64,000 bases of DNA from Scalesia atractyloides (taxonomy: Eukaryota; Streptophyta; Magnoliopsida; Asterales; Asteraceae), in the NCBI GenBank assembly GCA_947069175.1, contig CAMTDV010000012.1, positions 36,426,341 through 36,490,340 of the forward strand. The letters are read 5' to 3'. Below, one piece after another: positions 40,726 to 53,285 of this stretch. Position numbers and translations under genes: made by a program. The notes below the pieces were generated by a model. That model was not told the DNA's origin. It ran no database searches and saw only the letters and a list, made by a program, of their open reading frames with translations. The stretch's first letter is position 1; each line of letters starts with the position of its first letter.

Positions 40726-42160
40726 ACCATGTAGGCTTGGGGGAGGATTGTTTAGTTGTCTTGCCACATGGTAGTAAATGGTTGATATAAGTGACCGTAA
40801 GATCAATTTAAGTTTCAAAGAAAAAAATAAAGTTTAGAGTTGGTCAAAGAAAGAAGCATGATTCATTGCAGTACGTAGAAGCCATCGAAACAAGCTTGGA
40901 ATACACAATCAAAAGAAGCAAACTCATGGGATGCCCTAAAGTGGTATCACTTAATAAACCACGTTTGGTCCAACCAAGGACCTAAACATGGCGTGCCATG
41001 ACGGCTTGCCATGGGTAAATAAAAGGACTTTTGTAAATGAAAATAAGGAAAATCAACATTTCAAAAAAAAACCTATGACTGGGGCTTAGTTCCTCGTTTC
41101 TGACTCTAAGAAATAACTAAAACATGGGTATTAGTTTTATAAAAGTAAAGTTAAATAAGAAGACTAGATAGTATTAGTGCAATTTTCAACCAAATTAGGA
41201 CATTCTCATGTTCTTCAAAGCATTATGTGATAAGTCTTCAAAACATGAATATTATGTTTTTCTTTTTAGTTTTCTTGTAGGGAATAATAGGAGAATCTAG
41301 TGGAAAGGAAGAACGTGTAAGAGAAATCGGGGGCTAATAATGATAGTCAAGGCCACACATTGGAGATGACTCATGGACGCATGCTTCCCGACTTCCCTTC
41401 GACTTTGACCAAAAGGAAGTCTTATTCTTTTTTCTTTTTACACTTTTTATTTACATTATCCTACAACAAATAACTTTGGTTAAGCACATTGGGGACAATG
41501 CACATTTTATTGTGGGATTGAAACACGTGTTAAAAATAAAAAGCTAGAATTTTTGAAAGTCCTATAACCAAGCCGTGCACAAAACTCTTATGGAACCGCT
41601 TTGTTACCACAATTTTTTTTTCAAAATTTATACAAAAGAAACTTCTATAATCCACACAAAAGAAACTTGCATCGAAAACAAGTTTCAAAAGCCAAAATCC
41701 TATAGAACATTTTGAAATTGTAAATATAAAAAGTAAGTTTTAAGTAGAAACAATAAAATCTTCTTTTATATGAAACTCACACTAAACTTTCTCACCTATT
41801 TCCATGTGAAGATTTGATTCTAATGAGCATAACCCAAAAATATATATACATGCTCCTGCATTTTGTCAAGTGTGGTAGTCAAACGCTCCACGTAAATTTA
41901 AAACTTGACAAGCATATACGGTCTAAAATCCCAAAACCGGATGCAAGTAAAAAAGTTATAGAGGCATTAGAATTTTATTTTTAGCCCATTTTAATTTCTT
42001 AGCCTACCCATTCTACACAGTCCCACTAGTTAGCCACTTTGAGCCCAATATCATTTTCATTTATTAAGCCAAAAAACAAATAAAAATCCCACCAAAAGCT
42101 TCATAATATTTTTCCTTTATAAAGGCCATTTTTTAAGCAAAAAAATATAGTTTAAAAAAT
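40726..42160 (+). other. Athila-like 3' non-coding region
   Basis: No ORF of note. It contains GCTTGGGGGAGG and CACATTGGGGACAATGCAC (about 41488), phrases typical of Athila elements after the coding part (memory). It is rich in A and has no clear LTR end. Confidence 0.45.
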
Positions 42161-42749
42161 GTTTTTTCGTGACTTCCTACCTAGAGAGAAAGAGAGCAAC
42201 GTGTTTAGTGAGACTACAGAGAGTGAGATCAGAATCATTAAACCTTTGAAAAGTGCGGTATTTATAGCCGAAGGGTTGGAGAAGGAGTGAGGCTATTAGA
42301 CAAAGTGTGAATGTCAAGTAATATCCATTTAGTCCCCTCTGTCTTGGTAGTTAGTACCCTCAAGGTGGTAGTATGATCGCATGTCATGACTGCCATCAGC
42401 CGTTATAGAAGGTTGAGGAGACGTGAAATGGCGCAACCTGATTGGCCATGTGTCCCTGTAGTCTGTGTCTTTTGTCCCAACACGATGGAAGATCGTGGGG
42501 GATCTTCTTGTATAGTAGCTAGCGGGTGTTGTTTTGCTGCAGGTCTCTTTTTCACCTTGTACTATATGTTTACTCTTTTCTAGCATAGTGTAACCGCACA
42601 GGACGGTGGGACGTTGAGACCGAGTGTTTTTGAATTAAATGTGGGTATGATCTTGTGCTTGCAGGAGCTTGGTCACGGCCCGTGGGGCATTTAGGTCCAT
42701 ATTCCTTCAGCATGTTCATATGTTTGTTGTGTTTGTGTGCGTGTGTGTA
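42161..42749 (-). other. Unassigned stretch with a minus-strand TATA-like promoter
   Basis: On the minus strand CTATAAATA occurs at 42259-42267, followed downstream by a CT-rich leader (CTCTCTTTCTCTCTAGG), as in LTR promoters. I could not find TG...CA boundaries. A (GT)n-like run lies near 42735. The ORFs on both strands at 42329-42586 mirror each other and are not credible. Confidence 0.35.
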
Positions 42750-44862
42750 TATATAGGCTATATGCCTGGAACACCGATTAAAAGGGTTTTTACTCTAAAA
42801 ACTGGTAAAATTGAGGTGGTGTTTGACATGGAAATCACTAGTTATTCACCTCAACAATCAACAAGTGGTCCTGCTATATTATATGATTATGACAGTGTTT
42901 TTAAATCATTTAATATTCCTGATTTTTCCAATGCAGTTGAGTCTCAAGTGATCCATACTGTGATCAGTGAAGACGGCGAGTGTGACTTCATGCCTAGATC
43001 GAGTGTATCGATAACAGATGCTCCAGAAACTTCTTCCAGTGTAGCTCCAGAGGACTCCAGTGATAGTGAGTCTGAACCTATTCAAGGGGAGGATTTCACT
43101 GATCCATTTGCAAATATTCAGGGGGAGGTTGGATCGAATCTGGGAGAGAATCTAGTTGTTGACACCATTGCTACCACACGTGTACACAGAGATCATCTAG
43201 TCGAAAACATCATAGGTGATGCTGTTATAGGTGTTCAGACAAGAAGAGGTGTGCTTGAAGGTTCCTGTTTGTTTACTTCGATTCAGAAGACTGGGTTGAA
43301 TCATGAGTGTTTGTATAGCTGCTTTATTGCCCAAGAGGTGCCGAAAAATGTTCATATGGCTCTAAAAGACAATTGTTGAAGTGAAGCTATGCAAGAGGAG
43401 CTAGCTCAGTTCAAGAAGTGGAAAGTTTGGGAGCTAGTTGACTTGCCTGAAGGAGATAAAGAAATAGGCACTAAGTGGGGGTTCAAGTGCAAGAAAGACG
43501 ACCGAGGGATCGTGATAAGGAATAAAGCTCGGTTGGTGGTAAAAGGGTTCAATCAGCAAGAGGGGATTGATTATAATGAAGTGTTTGCACTAGTGGCAAG
43601 GTTGGAAGCAATTCGTTTGTTCCTAACTTTTGCTTCATTCAAGGGCTTCAAAACCAACTTGACGTGAATAGTGTGTTTCTTTACGGAAAAGTCCAAGAAG
43701 TGGTGTATGTCTCACAACTAGATGGGTTTACTAATCAAGACTATCCAGATCGAGTCTATCGACTTGATAAGGCATTGTATGGGTTGCATCAGGCACCTAG
43801 GGCGTGGTATGAGACACTCTCAGCACATTTGCTAACACATGGTTTCGAAAGAGGTCAGATTGACAGTACACTGTTCATTAAAAGGAAGAAGGAAGACTTT
43901 CTACTGGTAGAGGTATACGTAGATGACATCATTTTTGGGTCATCAGATGAGAACATGTGTCATGACTTCGAACAGGTAATGAAGAGCAAGTTTGAGATGA
44001 GTGCGATGGGTGAACTATCCTACTTTTTTGGTTTACAAGTTGAACAGAAGAAGGATGGGATGTTTATACATCAGACGAAGTATGTGTATGACATTTTATC
44101 TCGTTTCAAAATGGAAGATTGCGCTACTTTCAACACACCTATCTGTGAGAATCACAATCTTGGTCCAGATCATGGGAGTGTGAAGGATGTTGATCCAACT
44201 CAATACAGGGCAATGATTGGTTCTCTGATGTACTTGACTGCTTTAAGACTAGACATCATGTTCACAGTATGTCTTTGTGCCAGATATCAAGCGAATCCAA
44301 AGGAGTCCCACATGAAAGCGGTGAAGCGGATTCTTCGTTACTTGAAGGGGAAACCTAAACTTGGGTTATGGTATCCAGCTGCTAGTGATTTGAACTTTGT
44401 TGCTTTCACTGATTCGGACTTTGGAGGATGCAAATCTATAAGAAAGTCTACCACAGGTGGTTGTCAGTTCTTAGGAGGGAGGCTCATGTCATGGCAATGC
44501 AAGAAGCAGTCTTGCGTGTCTACCTCGACGTGTGAAACTGAATATATTGTTGCGGGTAGCTGTTGCTCTCAGGTTCTCTGGATCCAACAGCAGATGCACG
44601 ATTATGGTTTGAATTTCACTCGTACTCCTATTATGATAGACAATAATGTCACTATTTCAATCACCAACAATCCCGTAAAACACAGTCGCACAAAACATAT
44701 TGACATTCATCATCAGTTTATACGGTTGTGCTGAAAAGAAATTAATTGAACTGCATCGAGTCGACACACTAGATAACATGGCAGATCTTTACACAAAAGC
44801 TTTTGACAGGGCTCATTTTGAACATTTAGTCGAACTCAACGGGATGAGGAATGCTGAGTAAC
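42750..44862 (+). pseudogene. Copia J pol: linker, reverse transcriptase, RNase H
   Basis: The acidic linker between IN and RT comes first (42770-43370; KTGKIEVVFDMEI, PEDSSDSESEP). RT follows: EEAMQEELAQF-like start, IGTKWGFKCKKDDRGIVIRNKARLV, a frameshift near 43655, FLYGKVQEVVYV, LYGLHQAPRAWYETL and the catalytic EVYVDDIIFGS (about 43915). RNase H follows (FTDSDFGGCKSIRKSTTGG, ETEYIVAGSCCSQVLW, IDNNVTISI, TKHIDIHHQFI), with a frameshift at 44730, and pol ends at 44862. A stop precedes MQEEL at 43377. Most catalytic residues persist, making this the best-preserved copia pol in the window, but gag, PR and IN are gone. Confidence 0.88.
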
Positions 44863-46393
44863 CTTTTTTCCATAAAAATAGTTTGTAAATAATTTACTTG
44901 TTTCTCAAAATTCAAAAAAAAAAAATTGAAAATCCAAAATGAGTTTTCACTGTGTGAAAAAGAAGAAATGATAGTACATCAGCAAGTTAGACTGTCACAC
45001 AGAAATTAAAAGAAAATTGCTTAAGTGTGATAGCAGCTTCATCATATGATGTACTAGTAGGCAAAAGGCATGAAATAATCAACTTACCTTGGTGAGATAA
45101 ACATAACGAACTGTGTATAAGTGGGTAAAATATCAGTGGCTATGGTTTTATAATCTTAAATCTTGCGTTGAGAGATTGGCAAAATCTGAGGTTTTAGGTC
45201 TTTATTTTTCGTTATTTCATCCGGGTATCAAGGTTGTCCTTCTGCTGCATCCAAGTATATGCTGACCTAGGCACAACCAGGATATCTTAAAAGAGCTAAA
45301 ATGCCAAATCCCAAATATTGAAGAAGCTCTCCTAGAGAGTCATTCACATGTGCAAATTGCATTATTCGTACCAAAATTTGGTATTTGTCCTAACCTTCGT
45401 TGGATATTTTGGTCTCTTTGTTGTACGGAAGTACTGGCCTGATCACCAATTATCTAACGTTGTAAATCAAAAAGGATGAATTTCGGTATACTTCACCTAC
45501 TACGATGAATTTTTGTGTATACCTTGATCGCGGGGTATGTCCTGAAGTGGGACACACTAGTATCTCAGTATAAATTATCAAAATTCATCACTGGGTAATG
45601 GTACTTGAAATGTTCATGTATTTTGTTTAAGTGAATAACAATACTGGTAATCGTCTTGAACTGCTTTTCATGAATATTGTATAAAGAATTATCGAATATT
45701 GTGAAAACAATTTGATGCTGCTGATATGATCTTCTTACCGGTGAATCTCACAAAAATAGAGTGTTTATTATTTCGTTATTTATTTGCTTTCAGAAAATAT
45801 AAAAATCCAAAAATATTTTATTTTCTTGTAAATTCTTATTGTATGGATATTGGTTGTTCATGGAGAAGTTGTTACCGAGAGGGGGACACGGTGTTAGAAG
45901 ATGAGTTCAAAATTTTTACGATCTTGCGGGTTATGTGTGCTTAAAAGTTTAAGTGTGTATTTTGCATTGAGAAATGCTTAATCTGTGATACAGTTTTACT
46001 ATCTCTTGAATAATAATAATTTGTTTAACTTGTGTTGAAAAATTCTTATGGTTTCTCGAGATGTTTGTTTTATAGTATACAGATTGTAACACTATGTTGC
46101 TGAGAAGTTTGGTGAAGAGGAGTTTGCTTGGATGCATGTTAGAACCTCCTTTCTACATTGCAGACAAAGTTGCTGAGTTTGAAGATTGCTATGCAAAGTC
46201 TAAACTGGAGTTAACTCAAACGCTAACGATTTAGAAGATTTGGTGATTGGATACATCAGCTTAGGGGGAGTTTGTTGCTGACAGATGCTGTTAAAGATGA
46301 AGCTATCCAAAGACCAACGTTTTTCAAAGATACTGAAGATTGCAAGAAGACTGAAGACTAAGTCATTTTATGAAGCTATTGTCAAGGGGAGTT
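44863..46393 (+). other. Copia J long 3' untranslated region and PPT
   Basis: Homologous along most of its length to the copia B 3' region (14981-16592). It ends in CAAGGGGAGTT before the LTR. No ORF is supported. The frames at 45726-45944 and 46285-46470 are not conserved in B. Confidence 0.7.
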
Positions 46394-46732
46394 TGTTGGT
46401 GCATATTTGTGACAACAGCTTAGATTTGGTCTTTGGATATCTTGTAATTAGTAAAATGATAAACGGTTAGCGGGTTTAGTTTTGTAATAGTTAATTAAAA
46501 GTATAATTGGGCTGAACTAGACACAAAATAGTGCATGGTAGGCGAATTGGGCTTAAACCCATTAGCAGTCTATGTAGGAAACCCTAGCCCATGAGCATAA
46601 TCTATATCTATATAAAGGGAGGTTGTGATTAGGGTTAAGGTTGCTGATTCTATTGCTCAGTTAGTTGTTCAGCAGAGAGACTCGTTTGGATAGACAATTC
46701 TGTCAAGATCCATAAGGACTAGGGGACCTACA
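46394..46732 (+). repeat. Copia J 3' LTR (339 bp)
   Basis: TGTTGGTGCATATTTG to GGGGACCTACA, with TATA box CTATATAAAG at about 46608-46617. The last 50 bases are the same as in copia B LTRs. It inserted in the gypsy K 3' LTR: the right flank CCTGCCTAGC matches TCTGCCTAGC at 55294 of the other K LTR. Confidence 0.85.
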
Positions 46733-48240
46733 CCTGCCTAGCAAAAATCACTGAAACTAGACTGTTTTGAGAGACTCGTTTACCTATTTACAGAGCTGCA
46801 AAAATTATGATTTTCTTATGTGACGCACCCCTCGGAGGGATTGGTCTTGTGTAAAAATTTCAAGGTCTAAATCTTTACCAGTAATTATATAATAATCATT
46901 TACTAAGCAGCTATCAGATTCGTCACTTTCTGACTGCAGTTTACGAAAGAATTTGTTTAAAACTCCTCGTTTATCCGATTGACGTAATTCCAATTGGAGG
47001 TTTGTAGTAACACCTAGGACCATCTACCGTATAAATTTCATGACTTGACACCAAGTATTCCCCTATTTATGATGCAAAACATAACGTACAAATTATGCAG
47101 AAAAACACAGCTTTGACTACTAAAATGAAATTATTCTTTTAAAATTGCAAATAACGTCCAAACCTTTTGATTCCTAGTACCATTAGAAGTGTATTTTGAA
47201 ACTCTACTTTGTGGACTCAAGAAAATGTAGTTTTCGTTAAATTATGACCCAGTTACAGCCGATTCAAGTATGCTATAATGTTCTGGACATAACCTGTTTT
47301 GTTACCCAAACCCCACAAACTATTATCTAACGACCCTAACGACTTAGAACCATTATTCACATCAGTTTTGTATCATAAACCAGATCATGTAACATTGATT
47401 ATTAGTAAGCACAAGATCATCAAGACAACGAACACCCAGATCGACCCATACGCGTCAATACATACATAAACTATTGTACCAAATCATCATACTTATTATG
47501 TTTATGATTTTCAAACCACAACTTAGCATCATAACACCAATACCCAATATATAATCACAAACACAGCCAATATAACTCTATAGCATCATGCTTGAACATT
47601 ACTATGTATCGAAATAAAGATTTAACCCACCATTGAAACCCTAGCAACCTAACCGATCATGTAAACGACCTAAACATATAGAAAAACACATGATATCTAC
47701 ACTTCACATAACATCGATTCACCATGCATAACAATTAATTGCAGCCATATATCAAGGAGTTTATAATCAAAACATGCATGAACTGATATAACTAATAACA
47801 GAAACATAAGGTGTGGATACCTAGTGAAGTCGAGATTAGCCTAGAGATCGAGTTCTTGGGTTTGTTGTTCGTCCACAGCAGCAGCGAAGGGAAGTGAAAA
47901 GGGCAGAGGTCGCAGGTTTTCTGTGTAGGTTCGGGTTTTGTTTTTGTGATCACATACATACATGCATCATACGTACATATAGAACAAGGGGATGGGGGCG
48001 GTTTTGAGAACTTGGGCCGCAAGGGATGGAGGGTCGGGTTGTGTTGCTTGGGCGTCAAGGGTGTGAAGGCGGGTTGGGTTTGGGTTTGGGTTCGGTTTCG
48101 ATTGTTTTTTTTTCTCTTTTTTTATGTTAAACCTGTCGTGTAGATAGGTATTATCATCATGTAAACAAAATGTCACAATTATACATGGTAAAACATATCG
48201 TCGTAAATGAACGCTAACCTTAAGTGCTCGAGTTGTAACA
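46733..48240 (-). repeat. Gypsy K 3' LTR, truncated by copia J
   Basis: It starts TGTTACAACTCGAGC at 48240 (minus) and aligns with 55290-56754 to the copia J junction. The distal 1.17 kb of the LTR is not found on the other side of J. ORFs at 47792-48176 on both strands are non-coding LTR sequence. Confidence 0.85.
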
Positions 48241-48361
48241 TTATCCCCATGTTGAAAGAATTTTTCTCCTGAAAATTGAGTGAGCAGGAGTTTGAAAGTG
48301 TTGGAGTAAAGTGTCGAAGTAAGAAAGATTTTCGAATTGTCACATTCCCCCCAGCTAAAGG
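48241..48361 (-). other. Gypsy K twin polypurine tracts / pseudo-LTR edge
   Basis: Minus strand: AGCTGGGGGGAA then TGTGACAATTCG (about 48361-48338), followed by CAATTTTCAGGAGAAAAATT, CATGGGGATAA (48251-48241) and the true LTR start. The 5' LTR at 56754 has no counterpart of the first edge beyond it. Confidence 0.75.
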
Positions 48362-48377
48362 AATTTCACCCCAAAAT

Positions 48378-49771
48378 TCAGTTCTCGATGCTTGGATCTT
48401 GTGATTCGGTTGCAAAGAGGTGAGGATACCTGTCTCTCATTTGATCCTCTCTTTCCCAAGTGTACTCTGTTCCACACTTAGAGTTCCAACGAACCTTGAC
48501 AATTGGTATTTTGCTATGTCTCCGCGATTTGACCTCTCGGTCCATAATTTCGATTGGTTCTTCAATGAACCGTAGTTGTTCGTCCACATGAATCTCATCC
48601 AATGGAACGGCCTAGTGTTTCACCTAATAGACACTTCTTGAGATTTGAGACATAAAAAACGTTATGAACTCCACTGAGTTCATAAGGAGGTTTCAACTCA
48701 TAAGCCACAAAACCGATTTTCTTCGTAGTTTCAAACGGGCCAACGTATCGTGGGTTTAGTTTACCTATCTTACCAAAACGAATCACACCCTTTCCAAGGC
48801 GATACTATCAGTAGGACCCAATCGCCTACATGAAATTCTAACTGTTTACGACGATGATCAGCATAGCTCTTTTGGCGGTCTCGAGCCACTGCCACACGAT
48901 TCCGTATTTGCATGATCTTTTCAGTCGCTTCTAGAACCAACTCTAGCCCCGTGATTTGACTGTCACCAACTTCAGCCCAACAAACAGGCAATCGACACTT
49001 CCTTCCATACAGTGCCTCGAATGGTGCCGCTTGGATACTCGTGTGATAGCTGTTGTTATAGGAGAACTCTATCAAGGGTAGGTGTTTCTCCCAGCTTTTG
49101 CCAAGGTCGATTACACACGCTCTAAGCATGTCTTCAAGGGTCTGAATGGTACGTTCACTTTGGCCATCAGTCTGAGGATGGTATGTTGTGGTGAAATCGA
49201 CGCATGATCCCAAGGATTTCTACGCTAACTCCATATTCGAGGCATAAAACGTGGATCACGGTCAGATATGATGGATATTCGCACTCCGTGCCTGGCCACT
49301 ATTTCCTTCAAGTACAGCGTCGCAAGTGTATCAAACTTATCGGTTAACTTGATTGCTAAAAAGTGAGGCGATTTGGTTAGCCGGTCAAGGATCACCCGTA
49401 TAGTATCATTTCCATTGGGTGTCCTGTGATAAAGTCCATAGCGACTTGTTCCATTTCCAAACGGGAATCTCTGGCTATTGCAATAGCCCTGAGGATTTCT
49501 GGTATTCTACCTTGACCTTGGCACAGGTTAGGCATTTGCTTATGTAGGTGGTTATTTCAGCCTTCATGTTCGGCCACCGGTAAGTCATTTTGAGATCTTG
49601 GTACATCTTATCCGATCCTGAATGAACAGAGTACCGTGATTTGTGGGCTTCGTCCATTATGAGTACCCATATCCGATTAAGAAAGTAACGAGTTCCGTCT
49701 AATTTAGTTTCCCAGTCACGCTCCATCTTGTGTAATTTCTCAGCTTCCAGATTTTGTTTGTCCGCCTCCAA
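48378..49771 (-). pseudogene. Gypsy K integrase, multiple lesions
   Basis: The zinc-binding part (EAHKSRYSVHSGSDKMYQDL and CLTCAKVKVEYQK) lies in 49771-49475. The core has lost frame around 49470-49215 (text like RLTKSPHFLAIKLTDKF and ISIISDRDPRF is still readable). 49213-48770 carries DGQSERTIQTLEDML, FSYNNSYHTS and LYGRKCRLPVCWAEVG. Then come the GPY/F module (GKLNPRYVGPFETTKK, 48786-48595) and the tail to SRRHSKIPIVKVRW and YPHLFATES (48602-48378). It resembles gypsy D integrase closely. Several frameshifts make it non-functional. Confidence 0.85.
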
Positions 49772-51032
49772 CTGAGCATTGTGAATTTATTCGGGTAGGT
49801 TAGAGTGTATCGTGAGTTATAAGGACCGAACCCATCGGGGCTTCTCGTGTTCCTTTCTACTGAGAGCGTCGGCTACCACATTAGCCTTTCCCGGATGGTA
49901 CTAGATGGCACATTTATAGTCATTTAAAAGTTCGATCCAGCGACGCTGTCGCATGTTTAACTCTTTTTGATCAAAAATGTTTTGAAAGCTCTTGTGGTCA
50001 GTGTAAATGGTACACTTGGTTCCATAAAGATAGTGCCTCTATATTTTTAAAGCAAACACCATGGCTCCTAACTCTAAGTCGTGAGTTGTGTAGTTTTTCT
50101 CGTGTACCTTCAACTGCCGGGAGCGTATGCAATGACCGTATCGTGTTGCATGAGTACGCATCCAAGTCCTTGAATGGAAGCATCGCAGTACACTATAAAG
50201 TCTTCAGTTCCCTAAGGTAGGGACAAAATAGGCGCACTACGAAGCTGCTGTTTCAGCACCTGAAAAGCTTCCTCCAGTTTGTCACCCCAAATATACTTGG
50301 TTCTCTTCTGGGTTAGGGATGTAAGAGGTTGAGCGAGTTTTGAGAATTCCTCAATAAACGACAATAATAGCCTGCCAAACCTAGAAACTGTCTTATTTCC
50401 GTTGGAGTCTTTGGTGCTTCCCAACTTTTGATAGCCTCAATCTTTGCCGAATCAACGTGGATACCCTTTTCGTTCACTATATGCGTAAGGAATCAGACTT
50501 CTCGAATCCAAAAGTTGCACTTAGAAAACTTGGCATACAGTTGTTCCTGTCGCAGCAGTTCCAACACCAACCACAGATGCTCTGCATGTTCCTCCTTAGT
50601 TGAAGAAGATGATGAATTTGTCGAGATAAGGCTTGTCGACAAGATTCATGAGATCCATGAATACATCAGGTGCATTAGTTAGCCCGAATAGCATGACCAA
50701 AAATTCATAGTGACCGTACCGAGTGTGAAATGCAGTTTTGGAGATGTCTTCCTCTCGTACACGCAGCTGAAGATATCCCGACCTTAGATCAATCTTTGAG
50801 TAGTAACTTGACCCTTGAAGTTGGTCAAACAAGTCGTCGATCATGGGTAGAGGGTACCGGTTCTTGATAGTGACTTTGTTGAGCTCCCTGTAATCGATAC
50901 ACATACGGAAAGTTCCATCCTTCTTTTTGACGAAAAGGACTGGAGCTCCCCATGGTGATGAGCTCGGACGAATAAAGCATTTATCTAAGAGTTCCTGGAG
51001 TTGAGTAGAAAGCTCTTGTAGTTCAGATGGAG
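49772..51032 (-). pseudogene. Gypsy K reverse transcriptase and RNase H, active site deleted
   Basis: RT is readable from LQELLDKCFIRPSSSPWGAP (about 50990) through MCIDYRELNKVTIKNRYPLPMIDDLFDQL (50904-50815), YYSKIDLRSGYLQL and FLVMLFGLTNAPDVFMDLMN. After KPYLDKFIIFF the sequence jumps to the helix after the active site (EEHAEHLWLVLELL). About 20-30 bases carrying the FIDD catalytic motif are therefore missing near 50600. The connection (SFIEEFSKLAQPLTSLTQK, 50424-50212) and RNase H (about 50200-49900) follow with many stops. This enzyme could not polymerise DNA. Confidence 0.85.
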
Positions 51033-51887
51033 CTAATCGGTCAGGAGCTTTGGCAATCGGCCCAACGTGCTTTGCCAGTTGAATTTCGAATTCGACTTGC
51101 CGATGTGGTGACAGACCAGGAAAGCCTTCGGGGAAAACATCAGGAAAATCACGTACGATAGGAAAGTCTTCAATTTTCCTCTCGTTGTTCGGTGTTCAGT
51201 AATAGTGGCTAAGATAGCGTATGAGTTTTTCTGTCGTAGATACTTCTGGGCCTTCATGAAGGAAATGATTTTGGTTACCACACCACCCTTCTCGCCATGA
51301 ACGGTTAGGACTTGGATGAGATATACGAATAGCCTTTTCACGACATAAGATTTCAACTCGGTTTTGGGATAACCAATCCATGCCAACTACAACGTCAAAA
51401 CTACCAAGTGTGGTTGGCATGAGATCGATATTGAACATGTGACCAGCCAACTGTAATTGGCACCCGTGGACGATGTGGGTTATTTTTACCGATTTCCCAT
51501 TGGCCGATTCTACAAGATACTTGTGCCCTAGTTCAACAGGGTTAAGGTCTAACAGTTTTCTAAATAACACGGAAATAAAACTCCTATCAGCACCGCTATT
51601 GAATAAAATATGCGCAAAACTGTTGGTTAAGGGAAATTTACAAGTAACTACTTTAGAGTCGTTTCGGGCCTCACCTTTTCCCAGTGTAAGCGCACGACCT
51701 TTAGCTCCACTACTTTTGCCAGTATTGTTGTTATTGTTTTGATTCTGGTGTTGGTTTCCACCATTGTTTCCCTTGTTCAGTTGGTGGCAATCCTTCTTGA
51801 AGTGACCATTACTACCACATTGATAACAGGTTCTGGTGACTCCAAGCTACTGCTGACCTTGGTTATTGTTTTGTTTCGGATGAAGAT
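51033..51887 (-). pseudogene. Gypsy K zinc knuckle and protease, active-site Asp changed
   Basis: The minus strand reads CYQCGSNGHFKKDC (intact CCHC, about 51835-51795), an Asn/Gln linker, then the protease. The active site is LFNSGADRSF near 51585, with Asn where aspartic proteases need Asp (gypsy A has LFDSGAD). GSFDVVVGMDWLS (about 51395) is the second conserved protease block. Frameshifts follow towards RT near 51200. Confidence 0.82.
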
Positions 51888-53016
51888 TTACCCTGCAATC
51901 TTTAGGAGTGTGACCTCCTCTGCCACATCGCTAACATCCACCACACGACCCAAAGTGGTGACGAGTGCATTTGTTGAAAAAGGGCTTCTTTCCAGCATAC
52001 CCACCTTGGCCCTGGTTGTTAGTGTTGTTGCTGAACTGTTGGTTGTTGTTGGTGGTGAAGTTGCGGTTAGTATTGTTGAAACGCTTCTAAGAACCATGTT
52101 GTGCTTTCCGGATTGACACCTGCTTCGAGGATCCATCCACCCACTTTCGTTTATTTTCAGGGCGTTCCCAGCTGCACCCCTCTTCGGTAGTTTACCCTGT
52201 TCTACTGCCCTACCGGTCAACTTGTGCACCAGTTGCACTGCCTGATGGACCGTAATGGGATTACTCGATTCAACCATTCCTTGAATTTCCGGAGCTAAAC
52301 CCTTGATGTACAGCTCTATCTGCTTATATACTGGCCTAGCCATGTCGGGACATAAAGATACAAGGTCATAGTGTTTTGAGGTGTAGGCCTTGATTTCCGA
52401 CCCTTCAATCTTCAGCACCCATAGGTCTTGTTCCAGTTGGTGAATGTGGTCTCATGGACAGTATTCCTCCTTGATGAGATCCTTAAACTCGTTCCAACCT
52501 ATTGCGTTTATTACGTCGAGTCCGAGAACATGGACCCCTGCATTCCACCAAGTGAGTGTTGCTTCTACCAGAGTGGAAGCTGCTAATTTGACCCGATTCT
52601 CAGGTAGACAGTTTCATATTGCAAACACAGATTCAGATTTCTCAAGCCATCTGACTAGCCCAATTGGCCCTTCCCTGCCGGTGAATTTAGTCGGATTAGC
52701 ATTGATAAATTGTATGGGTTAGTCCCCATACCTACCAGCACAGAGTTTGCAAGTAAAAGATTAGTGGAAGATGATCTAAGATACGGTCGAATATGTTAGC
52801 ATACATGGAGTGTGGAGAATATAGGTTCGTACGAGGGTTACCTCCCACATTCATATTATTGTTTTGATTGTTTTAGTTTAGATTATGCGCTACCAGTGCC
52901 GCAGCGACTTGCTCCTGAATGAGCGCGGCCAGTTCTTCATGTGTCATCATGATGTTACCTCGGCCACCACCACGGGCGCCACCACGTCCATTTCTACCAC
53001 CACTGCGGGCTGACAT
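51888..53016 (-). pseudogene. Gypsy K gag
   Basis: The start at 53016 (MSARSGGRNGRGGARGGG) gives a Gly/Arg-rich head and the helix MMTHEELAALIQEQVAAALVAH, then a stop near 52873. The capsid is readable in pieces: KFTGREGPIGLVRWLEKSESVF (about 52680), ATLTWWNAGVHVLGLD, NEFKDLIKEEYCP, then 52418-51888 with KAYTSKHYDLVSLCPDM and YIKGLAPEIQGMV. It continues into the zinc knuckle. Inactivated by frameshifts and stops. Confidence 0.8.
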
Positions 53017-53285
53017 TCTATTTTTGACACAAATAGACGAATACATGAGGCTATATATATATATCACACATTTCATCACACAAGTTCCAGAATAATGTAA
53101 TAAGAAATGGGCACAACTCATCACACATAACATTCAAACCAAACATTTGATTAAAATATATTGTAATTCACCACAATGTATTAAATCAAATATTCTTCAT
53201 AAATCCAAATGTTAACGAAGTTTCCAAATGACTACGAAGTTCAAACAGGGAAACAAAAGAAAGTCATAGTAAACAAAGAATAAAA

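Noticed and set aside
42329..42586. Paired ORFs on opposite strands as host genes
   Set aside because: They mirror each other and have no recognisable domain. Likely chance frames in a GC-richer segment.
47792..48176. ORFs on both strands in the K LTR
   Set aside because: The overlapping frames are LTR sequence. The matching 5' LTR at 56488-56676 has indels that break them.
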